Source of the DNA: Serinus canaria
Taxonomy: Eukaryota; Chordata; Aves; Passeriformes; Fringillidae
Direction of reading: 5' to 3'
Length of the DNA stretch: 64,000 bases
Assembly (NCBI RefSeq): GCF_022539315.1
Contig: NC_066323.1
Location: forward strand, 13,567,719-13,631,718
Position 1 is the stretch's first letter; each line of letters begins with the position of its first letter. The notes beneath the pieces were generated by a model that was not told the DNA's origin, searched no databases, and was given only the letters and a program-made list of their open reading frames with translations. Of this stretch, positions 1 to 12,679 are shown one piece after another. The position numbers were made by a program, and so were the translations under genes.

Positions 1-2129
1 CTAGATAACTTTCTAATTTTTATCCTGTGGATTAAGTATTTCCTTCATAACTACAAACATGTAGGTATGAACCACCAATATTTTAAATATCTTTTTTTCT
101 TCTTCTTCTCTTGCTAGTATAACTTAGAGAAGCAATTCCAGAAAAAAAAAAAAAACCCAGCATTTTAGGCCAGACCCTTAGAATGTACCAACTCACTGCA
201 AACTTCCAAGGAAAATGAATAGATTTAGATGTAATTCATGAGGGATTATACCTGAGATTTAATTATTAATTACTCACCAGCTTCTTTTGTTATAAAGCAA
301 GGAAGGAATAGCCTGCACCTCAAGACACCAACAAAATCGAGCCCCACATATCAAGGGAACTCCCAGCCCAGTTCCCACTGAGCCATGCATGATTGTGGCC
401 AGGTTTCTGCATGTCTATAGTTCTGAGGGAGATTCAAGCAGTTTTAGGAAAACACAGGTGGAACAACAGAAGAAAAAAATGTAAAAGTAAGCATTCTTCA
501 GTGGAATAATTAGTGTATGACAACTTGAGTGTACATAGAAAAAAAATCTAATATACTTCACAATTCCAACTTTTCAAATATTAACACACTTTGTTGTAAT
601 CAACTCCCATAAACTCCTATTCAGGATGGAAAAAACTCATGAAGAGAGTTTACAGGCAGGACAGTGACAAATGGAGCACAAGATGCAAACATTCATCATC
701 TTCACGAGGCTGGTTAAAAACGACACAGGTCAGAATCTCCTTTTCTCTGCCAGATATGAACATTCACTTTCATTAACTTCCCAAAGGCAGAGGCACAGTA
801 CATCTCTCCTAAGGTATGCGAGATGTTTAGAGGAAAAATGGAAATTTTCAAACTCCAAAGTCTGGATGATTTATTTCATGACCTACTGTCCTTCCCTTAG
901 ATGCCAGCATTGAGTCACAAGGTTAGTTTTTTGTTTCCTGAATAACTGGCAAAGCTTTAAATTCATATACCCAGTTTCAAGGGTTTTTTGTTTAGCTGTG
1001 TTAAAGATTCTCAGTTTCAGTTACAGAATTATTAGAGCATATTCCAAAGGTATTCCAATGTTAGTGCTCTGCTGAAACTTTTTTCTTTTTAGAAAACAGT
1101 AATAATGTCAAGCTAATGTTAAATTCCCCTTCTCTTAAGAGCTTTTTCAAGTACTTTACCCAAAGGAAATAAAGACTTGTTGCTTTCATAAACTAAAATA
1201 TGAAAAAAAAAACAAACTAGCTGTCATTTGCTTTACATTTTCTGGTTTATATTTTCACTTGTTGTTTCCAATGTCATTTACTCTCAACTGAGCCTTCTAA
1301 AAACTCTTCAAGTTTGTCTTGATGCTGCTGAAAAATTTTGCATTCCCACAATGCCTAAAATGGTCTATCCAAGGTCATTAATTTGCCAGTGGCAGTGTCT
1401 AGGGCAGAGATCTGACACTCAGAATCCCACCCCACTGTTCTCATCTAGAAACATCTCCTGAAAGACAAAGTTCCATTTAAAGGAACTTGAGGTCAACAGG
1501 CCTGAACATTTGTGCAGATGTGTTCTCTGTTTGGCTAATCAAAGCACAGTTTTGGATTCAAATTTAATAGAAATTTCAAATTTAATTAACAAAACAATAA
1601 GAGTAGTTTGGATGGAATAGGACCTAGAGTTTGCAGTTTTTCTAAAAAGCTAATGCTCAGAAATGTAGTGCATTTACAGATGATGATGTTGGGACTAAAT
1701 CTATAGTGCCTCTGCCAGTGCATTTACTGAAGGAAGAGAATGAAGAGGAAGAATATTTCCTGAAATGGAAATTATGAGAATTTGGAGATAAAACTGAGAA
1801 GGAAAAAATGCCAAAAAATAAACAATAAAAAGGAATCTTAATTACAAAGAAGAAAGTCTTGGAGTCAGCCATGTAGCAGAAGACTCTCAGCATCACAGCA
1901 GTAATTCCAGGGATCAGAAGAGAGTATGTGATCCTCAAATTATATATTGTCTTGGTAGTGAAATAATTCTGGAGTTGTATAGCCAGGATAATATCAAGGT
2001 TTATAGGAATGCTCACTGTTGCACAGAAAGACATTGCAGTAGAAGGGCAAGAAATTTTCACTTTCAAATCTGCTTTAGAATTTCTCATTACTGTGCCCAA
2101 TAGTTTAAAAGAAGAACTCCTTCAAGCAG
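1..2129. other. AT-rich unique sequence, no gene seen
   Basis: I see no supported gene here. The stretch is AT-rich with a 14-base A tract at 142-155 and a short near-direct repeat at 1557-1568 and 1575-1586. The longest open frame is on the minus strand at 1657-2100 (147 codons). Its translation is hydrophobic in the middle and serine-rich at the end, matches no family I recognise, and is compatible with chance in AT-rich DNA. Confidence 0.6.
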
Positions 2130-2450
2130 CAGCTCCCTTGGAGAAGGGTAGGAGAGTGAGGGTGACCCTGACCCAACACAGAGCCAGATGTGCTCACCCA
2201 CCCAGCCCTGAGTGCCCATCCCTGTGCTCACCTTGCCCTGCTTTGGGACACGTCCCCAGCCCTTACCAAACCCTCCTGTACCCCTGGCATGGACCAGGCA
2301 ATGAGACAATCCATGAGATTCTCCCCCTGCGGTCTCAGGGGCTGAAGGCCACAACCCCAGGATCTCTCAGGGCCAGGGGAACCAAGGGCTGGGCTGGAGG
2401 AGCAGCAGGACTCAGCACAGGCTGCCCAAATTTGAGGAGCTGACTACACC
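2130..2450. other. GC-rich, CpG-poor patch
   Basis: An abrupt GC-rich island inside AT-rich flanks, dominated by CCC, CAGG and CTGCC-type words. I count only about two CpG dinucleotides (near 2250 and 2330), so it is not a CpG island or a typical housekeeping promoter. Open frames run through it on both strands (plus 2009-2443, minus 2088-2354), which is normal for GC-rich DNA because stop codons are AT-rich. I recognise no protein domain. It could be an old GC-rich transposon or a GC-biased gene conversion footprint. Confidence 0.6.
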
Positions 2451-3584
2451 AAAAAGCAGAAGGGAAATAATTAAGCCCATTGCAAGTCTGATTTTGTGAG
2501 CTACTCCTTCTTTTTGCTCTTCTGAAAACTGTGCCAGAGTTAATTTATGTCATCTGTGACAAGATGGCCCTTTTTAATGAACTTGCTTTTTTTCGCCTGC
2601 AACTGAACTGTGCCCCTCACATTTGGAATGCAGTGTCACATACAGATACTATCACATTTGCCAGAAATATTGCTGCAAGTTTTCTATGTCATTGCAATGC
2701 TTATTTATTCCATCCAAAATTTATTTGAGCTACTGACTGAATAAAGTAGGATTTTTCTTTGTCTGACAATTGATTAAATAGTAATTTACCACCTCCTTTC
2801 TTTAGACCTATTTTTTGTATGTCACATTCTGATGTTTTCTCATTCTAAACAAAAGCAAAAGGCCTTTTTGTTCAAATTAGTATTTTCTTGCTTTTGCAAG
2901 TATTAACATGGATTTCAGTATTTATAAGAAATTACTAAATCTTAAATCTTCCTTAAATAAAAATTATTTTTCAATTACTTTCATAACATAGTCAGTTTTA
3001 GACCTTAATGAAAATACTATTTTTTTTTTAATTAAAAAGTAGGTCAGATTTTCATTTCACTGAGAAAGGGGTAGCAGTACACTTTTACCTGCTAATTTAC
3101 CAAAGTCTACAGAAGTAATAATATAGGGAGAGGTCAGTTCCCACTAGTACTGTATTTTAATTAAATACAGTCATCCCCCAAATTAAATTTTGCCTGCCAG
3201 CTGGTTATCATATTTTAAGTTCTTCAAGCGATCACAATTATTTTTAACATACTGTCTTTCAGATGTCTCACAGTCCATGTCAATATTCTTACAAATGACT
3301 CCAAGGACAAGAAAAAACCCACTGCTAAATAAAACACAAAGAAAAAGACTTGCATCATGATCCAGTAAACCATGAATAAAAAGGAGTTTAGCTCAGAGCT
3401 GAGAATACACTGAACTGAAGAAACCTCAAATATGGTCCAGTTGGTTTCTTTATTAGATAAAAGACATTATTGATGTCATTGATTCCTAAAAGCAAAGTAA
3501 ATTCCCCAACAGCTAAGTACAGCACAGTGTCCAGGCTGAAGCTCTCCTGGAGATAGGAGGATGCACTCACAAAACCTTGGGGAG
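2451..3584. other. AT-rich unique sequence, no gene seen
   Basis: Unique-looking AT-rich DNA with short T-rich and A-rich runs (for example near 3020). I see no repeat family, RNA gene or convincing exon. Confidence 0.6.
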
Positions 3585-3750
3585 AGCTCAGGGGCTCCCC
3601 AGACCCACCACTGGACCCCTGGCTACTCTCAGCCCCTGCCCTGCTCCCTGCACATCTCCTGTTCCAAAGGCAGCCCCCACAAGCTGGGTCAGGCACAGGG
3701 CACACACAGATCTCATTCCCCAGGCTGCACAACCCACGTGCCAGGTCAGT
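3585..3750. other. GC-rich, CpG-poor patch
   Basis: A short GC-rich block rich in CCC and CTGCC words, with sharp AT-rich flanks and almost no CpG. Three short open frames overlap here on opposite strands or in different frames, and none looks like a real product. A 13-base T tract lies about 70 bases to its right (3820-3832). Confidence 0.5.
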
Positions 3751-6700
3751 GATTATTCAGTCCTTTATTATATTACTATTATCTCTGGGTTTTGTTTTGT
3801 TTTCTTGTGCTTCATTTGCTTTTTTTTTTTTTGCTTCATTTAATAGCCAAGGACTTCATAGAAACACTACAAAATCACAGGGCACTATGTCACATAACTA
3901 AACAGACCACATTCACTAAAAATATTTCCTTACACCTACCACTTTTTTGTTTGTGTTCAATCCTCTTCAATTTCTTTCTGCATCATAAAGCTGCAGCAAC
4001 ACTGATGGAGGTCAGTTGAATTTCAGACACTGATTTCACACACAGATAATGGGAGTGAAAGTGCACACTGGAGTGTCCATTGCTCATTTCCTATCTGTTC
4101 AGGGCAAACCCCTCCCAGCTCAAATAGAGCAAGGTGCTTAAGCAGGTGAAGGGAATAGTTAAAATAAGGAGATTTTAACTCTTTTACAAGATAGATGCTT
4201 TGCTACATGTTTATATTTATAATGAGATCCATGTACACCATGGCAATGTAACCACTATGAAACTGAGGCAGGTAGACAAGAAGATTAGATCTGATTTTTG
4301 AGAATATGACACATTGGATATTAGAAGTCTTTATCCACTTTCTAAAATAGGGAGGCTATGAGCCATATGCATAAATATGATGAAAAATTAAACTCAAGAA
4401 AAACCTACAGATATTTAAGATTTTTATTATCAACTCATTAAGAAGCAAAATTTAAAGAAGTCAGATATCCCATGCTCTGAGTTGAGTTCATAAGCAGAGC
4501 TTTTTGCACTAACTTTTAACTGATGGTTCCTGGCTGCACAGGGTGTTGGTCTGTTTGTATTTCATTTCTTTTTACTTGCAATCAATATGCAATCAAGATT
4601 TGCTATTGTGGGCTGCCTCCATATTCCAGATGGCCTCCCTGAAATATTGGTCCACCTCCTGGTTCCACCTCCCTACAAGATGTTTTAGGAGTTTTGTAGA
4701 CTATATCAAGCAATGTCTCCAGATAGTTACCCTGTGCTATTTGAAAGCTCAGAAGCTGCAGCCCACCCAGCCACAGAAATGCAGTCGGAGAGCACCAGAG
4801 GATAAATGGGGCTCTGCAGGCAAAGAGGTGATTTAGGAAGTCTGCTGAAAAACTTAAGCTGAAATTTATGTGCTTTTAGAGAACACAGTCTGAAGCTAAC
4901 AAGAGCTGTGGTTCCAAAAACCTCAGAGCAGAAGAAAGGAGATGTTGGCTCACTGCAAACATTTTGCTCAGCTGGAGCTCTGGCTAAAGCTTACTTTCTT
5001 TGCAGTCTGAACATATCAGAGAAAAAAACCTGAGACTGGGATAAAACTTAAGACTGGGATTTAGCTTCTGTATCCAGCACTTGATACTGCACAGTCTGTG
5101 CACTACTACAGGCTCACTCATCTCCCTTCACAAAAGTTCAGCATATACTATTTATATAAATTAATATATAAATAAAAAACCAACCTTCCAACCCCCCTTA
5201 TTTCTGTCTTCAAAGGGAACCCAAAGATTCTTAACAGTTACCAACTTCCAAAAAAAAAAAAGAAAAAGTATTTTTTTTACAATCTGCCAAGTTCATATGT
5301 GAACTAGAGCATATCATTCCACAGCAGCTACAGCCCACTAGCCCAAGTGAGCTCAGTCACCGTCTGACAGAGTGAATCTCAAAGATCTCGCCTGATTTGG
5401 GTTCATTTTTCAGCTGTCAAAACAGAGGCTATCACTACTGCTGTCAGAATTATCATCTGAGTTTGAAGAAAAATTTTTCTTCTTTCACTGTTCACACCAG
5501 TCTGAGCTCTCCCAACAGAAGAGCTTTAGAAAAGTCAAGCAGTGTCTTTGGTAGAACAAGCAAATTACATAAAAAGAACATGGAAACAGTTGGAAACTTT
5601 GCAAAGTTTACTTTTGAAATCTCCTTCCACTTGTCACTTAGGAAACACAAGTTCTAAGTCCGTTTTCCCCAAATGACAACATTTCACGCTCACTGAAGCA
5701 GCACAATTTATGCCACAGTATTTAAGGTTGAGAGAAATGAGATTTCAAAAGCCTATTAATTGCTAAAAATATGTATCCAAAGGGAAAAAATGCAACACAA
5801 CGCATCAACGTCATTCCAAGTTTTCTGACAGCCTGAAATACAAGCTTTGACTTAGCTGAAATATAATCATACAAATGTCAATTAATTGTTCCCCTAGTGA
5901 TCAAACTTCCAGCCCTTGCATCTGCTGTAAATCCCTGCTAACTCCCAGACTTAACACAGGACCAGAAACCTGAGCTGTCACTTGGCCCAAAAAATGACAG
6001 GCTTTTCTTCAGAGAGTGCTTCATATTTTTCCTCTTCAAATTCTATTGCACACTGAACCTTAAAACCACATAAAGCTGGAAAAGAATCAGCTGTAAAAAT
6101 AGGTACAAGAGGGGTGTTGTTTTATTTGTATAATATTTGCATGTTTGAATTGCTACTAATCTTTGAAAGTTATTTATTGCCAAGAGCTGTTTTACCTATA
6201 GGGAAGATCCCAAGAGAATTGTAAAGACAGGGTAATTTTTTGCAAGTATTTAGTCAATGTAATTGTGCAGTGGAAAATAACCTGGTTTCCACCCTCAGTT
6301 TGTGTGTGCTTCTTTTTGCTTCTAATTCAGGACTTCCTGCAGGAGGTTGTTTTCTTCCTTGCTTTTTCCCCAAAACATTTCTCCTGTATTCTTCAAAAAA
6401 AGTGATGTATCCTGGAACTCAATATTCATTCAGCAGCACTCACAGTTTTACTCCAGAATAGTCATATAAAACCATATTTCTCTTATTTATTCATCTATGG
6501 CTATGACTTTTCCTCCAAAGCCCCAGTAACTGCTAAAAATTTTAGATCCAGTTTTTATTTAATGGAAGCTGAATATAATCTGTTCTGGTGTGACCCAAGT
6601 ACAGCAACTTTAATCAGACTTAACGTCTTTATTAAAGTGATTTAATAACCACTTTATTGATTTAATTCATATCAGAAAGCATCTAAAGTTGGCAGACCTA

Positions 6701-9119
6701 AACCTCTCAGAAGATTACCTTTTTAATTCCAGGAAGAGAACTGACTCCTGGCTAGAAAAGCCCTACTTTACATATACACATGCAGGCTCTGAACCTTTAC
6801 CCACCCGAGTCTGCATTTTTCCATCTGCAGTGAGCCAAAATCACAGTCATCCATAACACTGGGGAAAAACTTGGTAACAGAAAGGCAGGTTTGTGCTTCA
6901 GAGATGCACAGATGAGACCATTAAATACACAACTGGCCTGGGTGAATTAATTCATCCTGCTCAGAAACCAAGTGCCATAGTCAGCACACAGAGGCTCCCA
7001 GACACCAGCTCCAGATTTATACACTGCTGGGTCCAAATCCCACTGAAGGAGAAGATGAATAAGTTTGGGCTTCTATTCAGGGCATGGGTGAATTAAGTAC
7101 AGTGGTCCCAATTTCAATGGAGATGGTGCAAATTAAAGAAAAAATAGGACAGCAAAGAAAAGAAACTCACATCTTATCACCCATTCACTTTTATAATGTA
7201 TATGTAACTGCACAGACTCGAAATGGAAGAAGCATCCTAAGTAAAAATAACTGAGTTTATATTAATTAGTGAATTTTTCCCTCAGTGAGACAGGTGTGGA
7301 AGTAGATGTCAGGTGTCTCTGCTCAACCTTCTTTCAAGTAGTGATTGACAAGAATGGTAATGGCTCAACCTGAAGGAATAATTTCAGTAATACTTTACCT
7401 ATCCTCTTCCACAGCCAAACACCAATGGTTTTTATGACTTTTAAAAATCTAACATATTAGCACCTAATCATTTGCCTAAAGTGACTATAACCTTACTTTA
7501 AGAACCAGTGTGTAGATTGGTAGGTTTTCTGTTCCAGGTACTCTTATTTTTGGAAAAAAACCACAAAGAATAAAGAGAGAAACTACATTTTGCCTGAGCA
7601 AATAATTTTGCATTATCTTGTTGAGAATGCTGCATGTCTCAAAAATCTCATCAAAAGGATGCAGAATGGGAAGAAGGAAAATAATTTCAACCTTCCAGAG
7701 GAAGGAAAAGCAAAGGAGAAATGGAGACCCTGCTCTTATCTGGATCTAGTCTGTGTTTCTGACTCTGCTGTAAACTCTGAAGTGATGTGTATTCAGTGGC
7801 AGAATCTGAGTTGCAGGATGAGTCCCTCCTGCTGGAGATGCTCTTCAGAGACAAGATTTTAAAGCCTGAGACATGGGGCAGGTTCCCATCAGCATCCCAG
7901 GAGGTGCAGCAGGTTGTCTCCCATCTGGAGGCTGGACATACTCACACATGAACCTTTCACTCCCTTTCCCTATACTGCTATTCCTGGGCTTTATCCTTTA
8001 TCCTAACAGTTACAAACTCAGAAATTCTAGGAATCATTACACAGACCAAACATGGTGACTTGCATATACTATATTTCTCTGGAGGAAAATATAACAATAA
8101 ACTTAAAAATAAAACAAACCTCAAAAACCCCCCCTTATTCTTTCACAGTTGGGTCAGGATTAATAAAACCCATGTGGATTCTGTGGATCTGGGAAGAGCT
8201 TATTCTTATGAAAAATTGATCGAGATAAAATTTATGCCCTGCTGTACCTCAGTAAATCTGCAGACTTTAAGCCATGTCAGTGGAACTGCTGTGGAATATC
8301 AGCAGAATAATTAATATGGTAGTTTAACTGGGGAGTTTGCTTCAATATAGATCAATTTCCAGACTTATACATGTAGCATTTCTCAAACTGTCATTCATAG
8401 ATTCTGAAATCAAAATGAAAGATGACACCAGCTAACAAAGCAGCTCCCAATTTATGCAGATATCCTACATCAGTATCAATGACTTTTTTTTCCAAGAAAG
8501 ATTATCCTTATCTCCCTTTAATCCTATCAACATCAGTGTTTCATACAGTTTTGGTATGTGTTTGTGTTCAGTGCATTCATGTATTTTTCAAGTAAACCTG
8601 TTATTTATTATGACAACTGGAAATTGATCTGGTAAAGTCATCTATGTTGACTCCATGTACTATTTTACCCTTTAATTCCTGTCCAAAACACAGACGGAAA
8701 TTAAAAGAAAAATATGTTGTCAACAAATTTTGATTTACAAGACATTCAGTGCACTTTTAAATGCTAAATTTTTCTACAGGAAGCAGTAAACTGCAATAGG
8801 CAGCAAAACAGAGTTATGGTACATGAAACAGAAATAAAAATGCAAGTGACTGAATACATATTCACAGAAGTTGAAGCTGGGTAACATTCAGCAAGAGAAA
8901 AACATCCAGTTTTAGGCATACCCTTGCTACCCTATCCTGTCAGTTGATGCACACTTGTTTGAAATAAGGCAAGGAGGTATAAAACAATCTTTATCCTGAA
9001 GGTCTCCAAAAGCATTTCTCAGGGTCAGGGTGGTGCATGGAGACTCATAGAGCAAAAGGAGACACACAGCCTGGAAACCTCACTGAAATGAGAAAAATCC
9101 CTCATCAATGCTGCAGCAA
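3751..9119. other. AT-rich unique sequence, no gene seen
   Basis: About 5.4 kb without a supported gene. It holds an A-rich run near 5250-5269, an AT-rich run near 5150-5177, and an octamer motif ATTTGCAT at 6135-6142. Short open frames (up to 97 codons) carry no recognisable domain. Confidence 0.6.
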
Positions 9120-9285
9120 TAAACATTTCCCGTGGCTTTTGGGGCCGCAGGGGGTGCAGAGGAGGCCATGGCCTGGTTTGGCCACCCTCCCCTCCCTTTC
9201 CTCCCCAGGCACTGCCAGCACAGCAGGGCAGCTTCTGCCCTGGCCTGCCTCCCCTGTGCCACTCAGACAAGGCACAAATAGGACA
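9120..9285. other. GC-rich, CpG-poor patch
   Basis: A GC-rich stretch with CCCTCCC, CAGCACAGCAGGG and similar words and only about two CpGs. Overlapping open frames on both strands (plus 9037-9297, minus 9025-9270 and 9080-9262) mirror each other and reflect base composition rather than coding. Confidence 0.55.
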
Positions 9286-10093
9286 AAATCACACTAAACT
9301 GTCCCAAACTGCAAGACAAGATTGATCAGAGGCTTTTGTGTCTCCTGCTGGGAGCTGAGGCCCAGTAACACCTGAGCAGGCTTTATGCACTGACACACAG
9401 GGATCTCATGGCTGTGCTTGGGTTGGATTTTTCCCACATGAAGTAGGCATATGCTTTGCTAGGTTCTCTCTAAAGTCAGTAGTCCAACACAAAGGTAATA
9501 ATGTTTTGGATTAAATCCAGGACTGGTGGACAATTCCTCCTGAGATTCTGATTTGCAATGGGAGAGGCTGCCAGGGCCTTGGTGCACCTTCAGACACCAA
9601 CAGTAAAACCACAGGATGGGAGCTGCTGCAGCCTAACCAGGAAAACCAGCATAACACAAACCAGAATAAAAACAGAGCTCTATTAACCATAAACTTGGCC
9701 TTTTTTTCTTTTCAAAGACCAAAAGATTATAAGCAGTCCTATCAAAGGGATAGTAGCTGCCCAATTCTTTCAATTATTTTAATTGCAGGCTAGAATCTAT
9801 CTTCTTATCCAGCTGTGTAAACTCCATCACTTTGAATCCACAGCAGATAATTAATCCAACCACAATAGACTCAATTTTTTTCTACTTATCTTGTTTGTAG
9901 GAAACCAGTCTTTTATTTGCACTATGTTACCTCTGATCCATGAAGTCACCCAAGGGAGTTTCTTACTTCTCACCAAATCCCTGTCTCATAATTTTTTCAT
10001 AATGTCACGATTAAACCTACATGAACCAAAGAAAAGAAAAATAAAATCAATAAAAACAACAGGAGAAAAAAGAAAAGCAAACCTCACATACAC

Positions 10094-10114
10094 AAAAAAA
10101 AAAAAAAAAAAAAA
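10094..10114. repeat. Poly-A tract, about 21 bases
   Basis: An uninterrupted run of 21 A, preceded by about 80 bases of purine-rich sequence. It may be a simple repeat. It does not look like a clean retrocopy tail, because the upstream sequence is itself A-rich over a long distance. Confidence 0.85.
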
Positions 10115-10731
10115 TCACATGGAAGAAACTTCCAGACAAAACCCTAAGAGCATACAATGTACCTAATCTTAGAACCATTTTGACACATTACCTCACCATT
10201 CTGTGAGGACTCAAATGGTGGATAATAGACAGGACTCCTCCTCCTGGAAATCTTGTTACAAGATGAGTACCTGAGTGGGGAACTGTAGTGCCCAAACCAT
10301 TAATCAGGTCAACACTCTCCCTCTCTTAAGGGTGCACAGCAAATTTTGCACATGATAGAAACCAAATTTGAAGTTGCAATCCATGATAGTCTAGATCATC
10401 ACATCCAGAAAATTAGTTTCCACTTGTTGATGAACAGAATTCTGCTGTAAACCTTTAATACTTTCTATTAATTTGTGAGTGAATCTTACCATAAATGGGT
10501 TTGGTTTTTTTTAATGTATTACTTTAACATTGGTTTGCCTAAAAGGTGCTTATTAATTACAGGCAGGCAAACTGATAGAGATCATGCTCAATTTCTCTCT
10601 TCCATGGCTGTTCCACGAGATTTAGCAAGAATCAGGGTATAAATTGTGATAATTTTCTGAACATGTTTTATTAAATGCATTTTTAATCTTTTTAAAGAGT
10701 ATGTCCTGTATTCCACTGTCATTCCCAATAC

Positions 10732-10754
10732 TGTAGCACAAGGCTTGTGCTACA
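10732..10754. repeat. Near-perfect palindrome, 11-bp arms
   Basis: TGTAGCACAAG at 10732-10742 is followed by one base and its exact reverse complement at 10744-10754. The nonamer CACTGTCAT occurs on both sides (10714-10722 and 10753-10761). No family is recognised. The function, if any, is unknown. Confidence 0.7.
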
Positions 10755-12275
10755 CTGTCATATGTGTTGTAAGACTGGTAACAGAAAGCAATAGAACACA
10801 TGAAAATTAATTACATCCCATCCAGCAGAAATCAAATATCTCAGATTGAACCACGCAGGGAAGATTAGCTACAAGAGAGAATATCCATTTTTTAGTATTA
10901 ATCCTTCCCAAAAGCTTGTTTATAGATGAAATTTATTTCAGCACATATGTGAGTTTTAAATGCCCATCAGCCAGCCTAAACAGTCCTTGATATTAGACTA
11001 AGCAGAAAGCAAGACTGATTTTTGTGAAAACTTTAAGAGATTTCTTTCAACCTCAGAAGCTCCCAGCTGAAATAATGACAAAAGGTAGAACAAGGCCCAA
11101 ATGAGCATCCTGGATCCAAGGTTGGTGAGACGGGACTTCAGCTTAAGTCCCCTGCAATGGAAGGGGGTCACTGTAATGATTAAAGTATCTGCTATGCAGA
11201 TGTGCTTGGCTCTCTTGAGGAACTTTACTCATCTTTTTAATTTCCCACGAGCTGTGCCCATTCAGAACAACCAAACAAAAAGCCCTGCTAACAGATGAAG
11301 TTTTTTAAAGACAACTCTTACCATTTCTAACTTCTCTCTCTGTATGCCAGAGGCATCAATCATCCTTTCAATATTATCAGGTGTCTGCAAAGATGAGATC
11401 TAGTTGCAATATGACACTGCACTGAACACTTGACACATGCTTTGGTTTCCTGGCTCTCAGTGCAGGAGCCTAACAAGCAAGAACCAGCAGCAACTAATCA
11501 AACTGAGGTTTCAGGACACATCAGACATTCCAAAGATGCTTGGACAACTAATCACACACTTCCACCCATTTACATTCCACATGAATTGCCTTAAATTGGC
11601 CTAGGCAATCAGGGACAATGTTTCTCTTGTCACTGAGCAACTGGTTACCTACAGCCTGGAAGTCAGGCAATGTCTCCACTGTACTTTCTCCCTCTTCCCA
11701 CAATTCCCTCTGGCAGCCCATGCTTACATGTCAGACTACAAGATGAAATTAAGGATTCCAATTCACCCAGAAAAATATTTTCTACCCTAACCAGCCTAGA
11801 GAAATGAGCACAGGGTCTTTCCCTAAGTATTTCATTCTCTTTCCTTGACTTCTTCCCTCTTCCTTTCCCCTGTCACTCAAAACTTTTTCAAAGCAGAACT
11901 GTAGAAGAGAAAAAGGATTAAAAAAAGAAAAAACCCACCAAAGTAAAGCTCTCATCAAACCTTTTTCATGTGTTGATTGGGGAACCTGAAATGTTCTGTT
12001 CATGAAGTTGCACAAAACTTCCTCAAGTGGTGGATCAGATCATCACCCACAATGAGTGTGCTTCCCATTTGCAAATGGAGCTGAGCAAACAGGTGGGCAC
12101 CAATGCTTTTCAAACTATGAGGCATTTCAAGCATCAGAAGTGACTCAAGCAACAAGCACTAAGCATCATTCCCTGGATGAAATTTATCCTATTTTATAGA
12201 CAAGTGGGAAAATTTTGAAACCCATTTTAAAATTAAACTCTTAATACTCATGTTAGTACTTTTATAGCCAAATGG

Positions 12276-12291
12276 AAAAAAAAAAAAAAAA
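12276..12291. repeat. Poly-A tract, 16 bases
   Basis: An uninterrupted run of 16 A in AT-rich sequence. A simple repeat. Confidence 0.85.
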
Positions 12292-12663
12292 CCAAACTAT
12301 GTAAATTTATATAAACAATTTGGTTTTCTTCTCACATATATTTTCAGCAATTTCTGTCACCTAACCTTAATAGAAAGATTTTGCCCAGTGGGGAAGTAGC
12401 TGTGCAGATTAAATTTAATCTCTACACTCCATTCTTTTCATGATTTTTTTTAAACATTTAAAGCACTTGAAATAATGCCCATCTTCAGCCTTTGTTTTTG
12501 GGTTATAGGTGTGATTTGTAATCTCTTTATATTCCTGCTTTTAAGACATTTATGTTTTAAAGAGTAATCACAGGCAGCAGAGTTTGCCTGATCTAGTGTC
12601 ACTAATGGAACTGAAATTACTCTCTTTTTTTGCAATTTAGTTAGTTCCTCCTTTTTTCTTTTC

Positions 12664-12679
12664 TTTTTTTTTTTTTTTT
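12664..12679. repeat. Poly-T tract, 16 bases
   Basis: A run of 16 T inside a longer pyrimidine-rich stretch starting near 12648. A simple repeat. Confidence 0.85.

Noticed and set aside
2009..2443. 144-codon plus-strand frame
   Set aside because: Its second half is in a GC-rich patch and it overlaps opposite-strand frames; the composition explains it.
10020..10114. A-rich stretch ending in A21, considered as a retrocopy tail
   Set aside because: The upstream 80 bases are themselves A-rich simple sequence with several AATAAA-like words, and there is no distinguishable body or target-site duplication.
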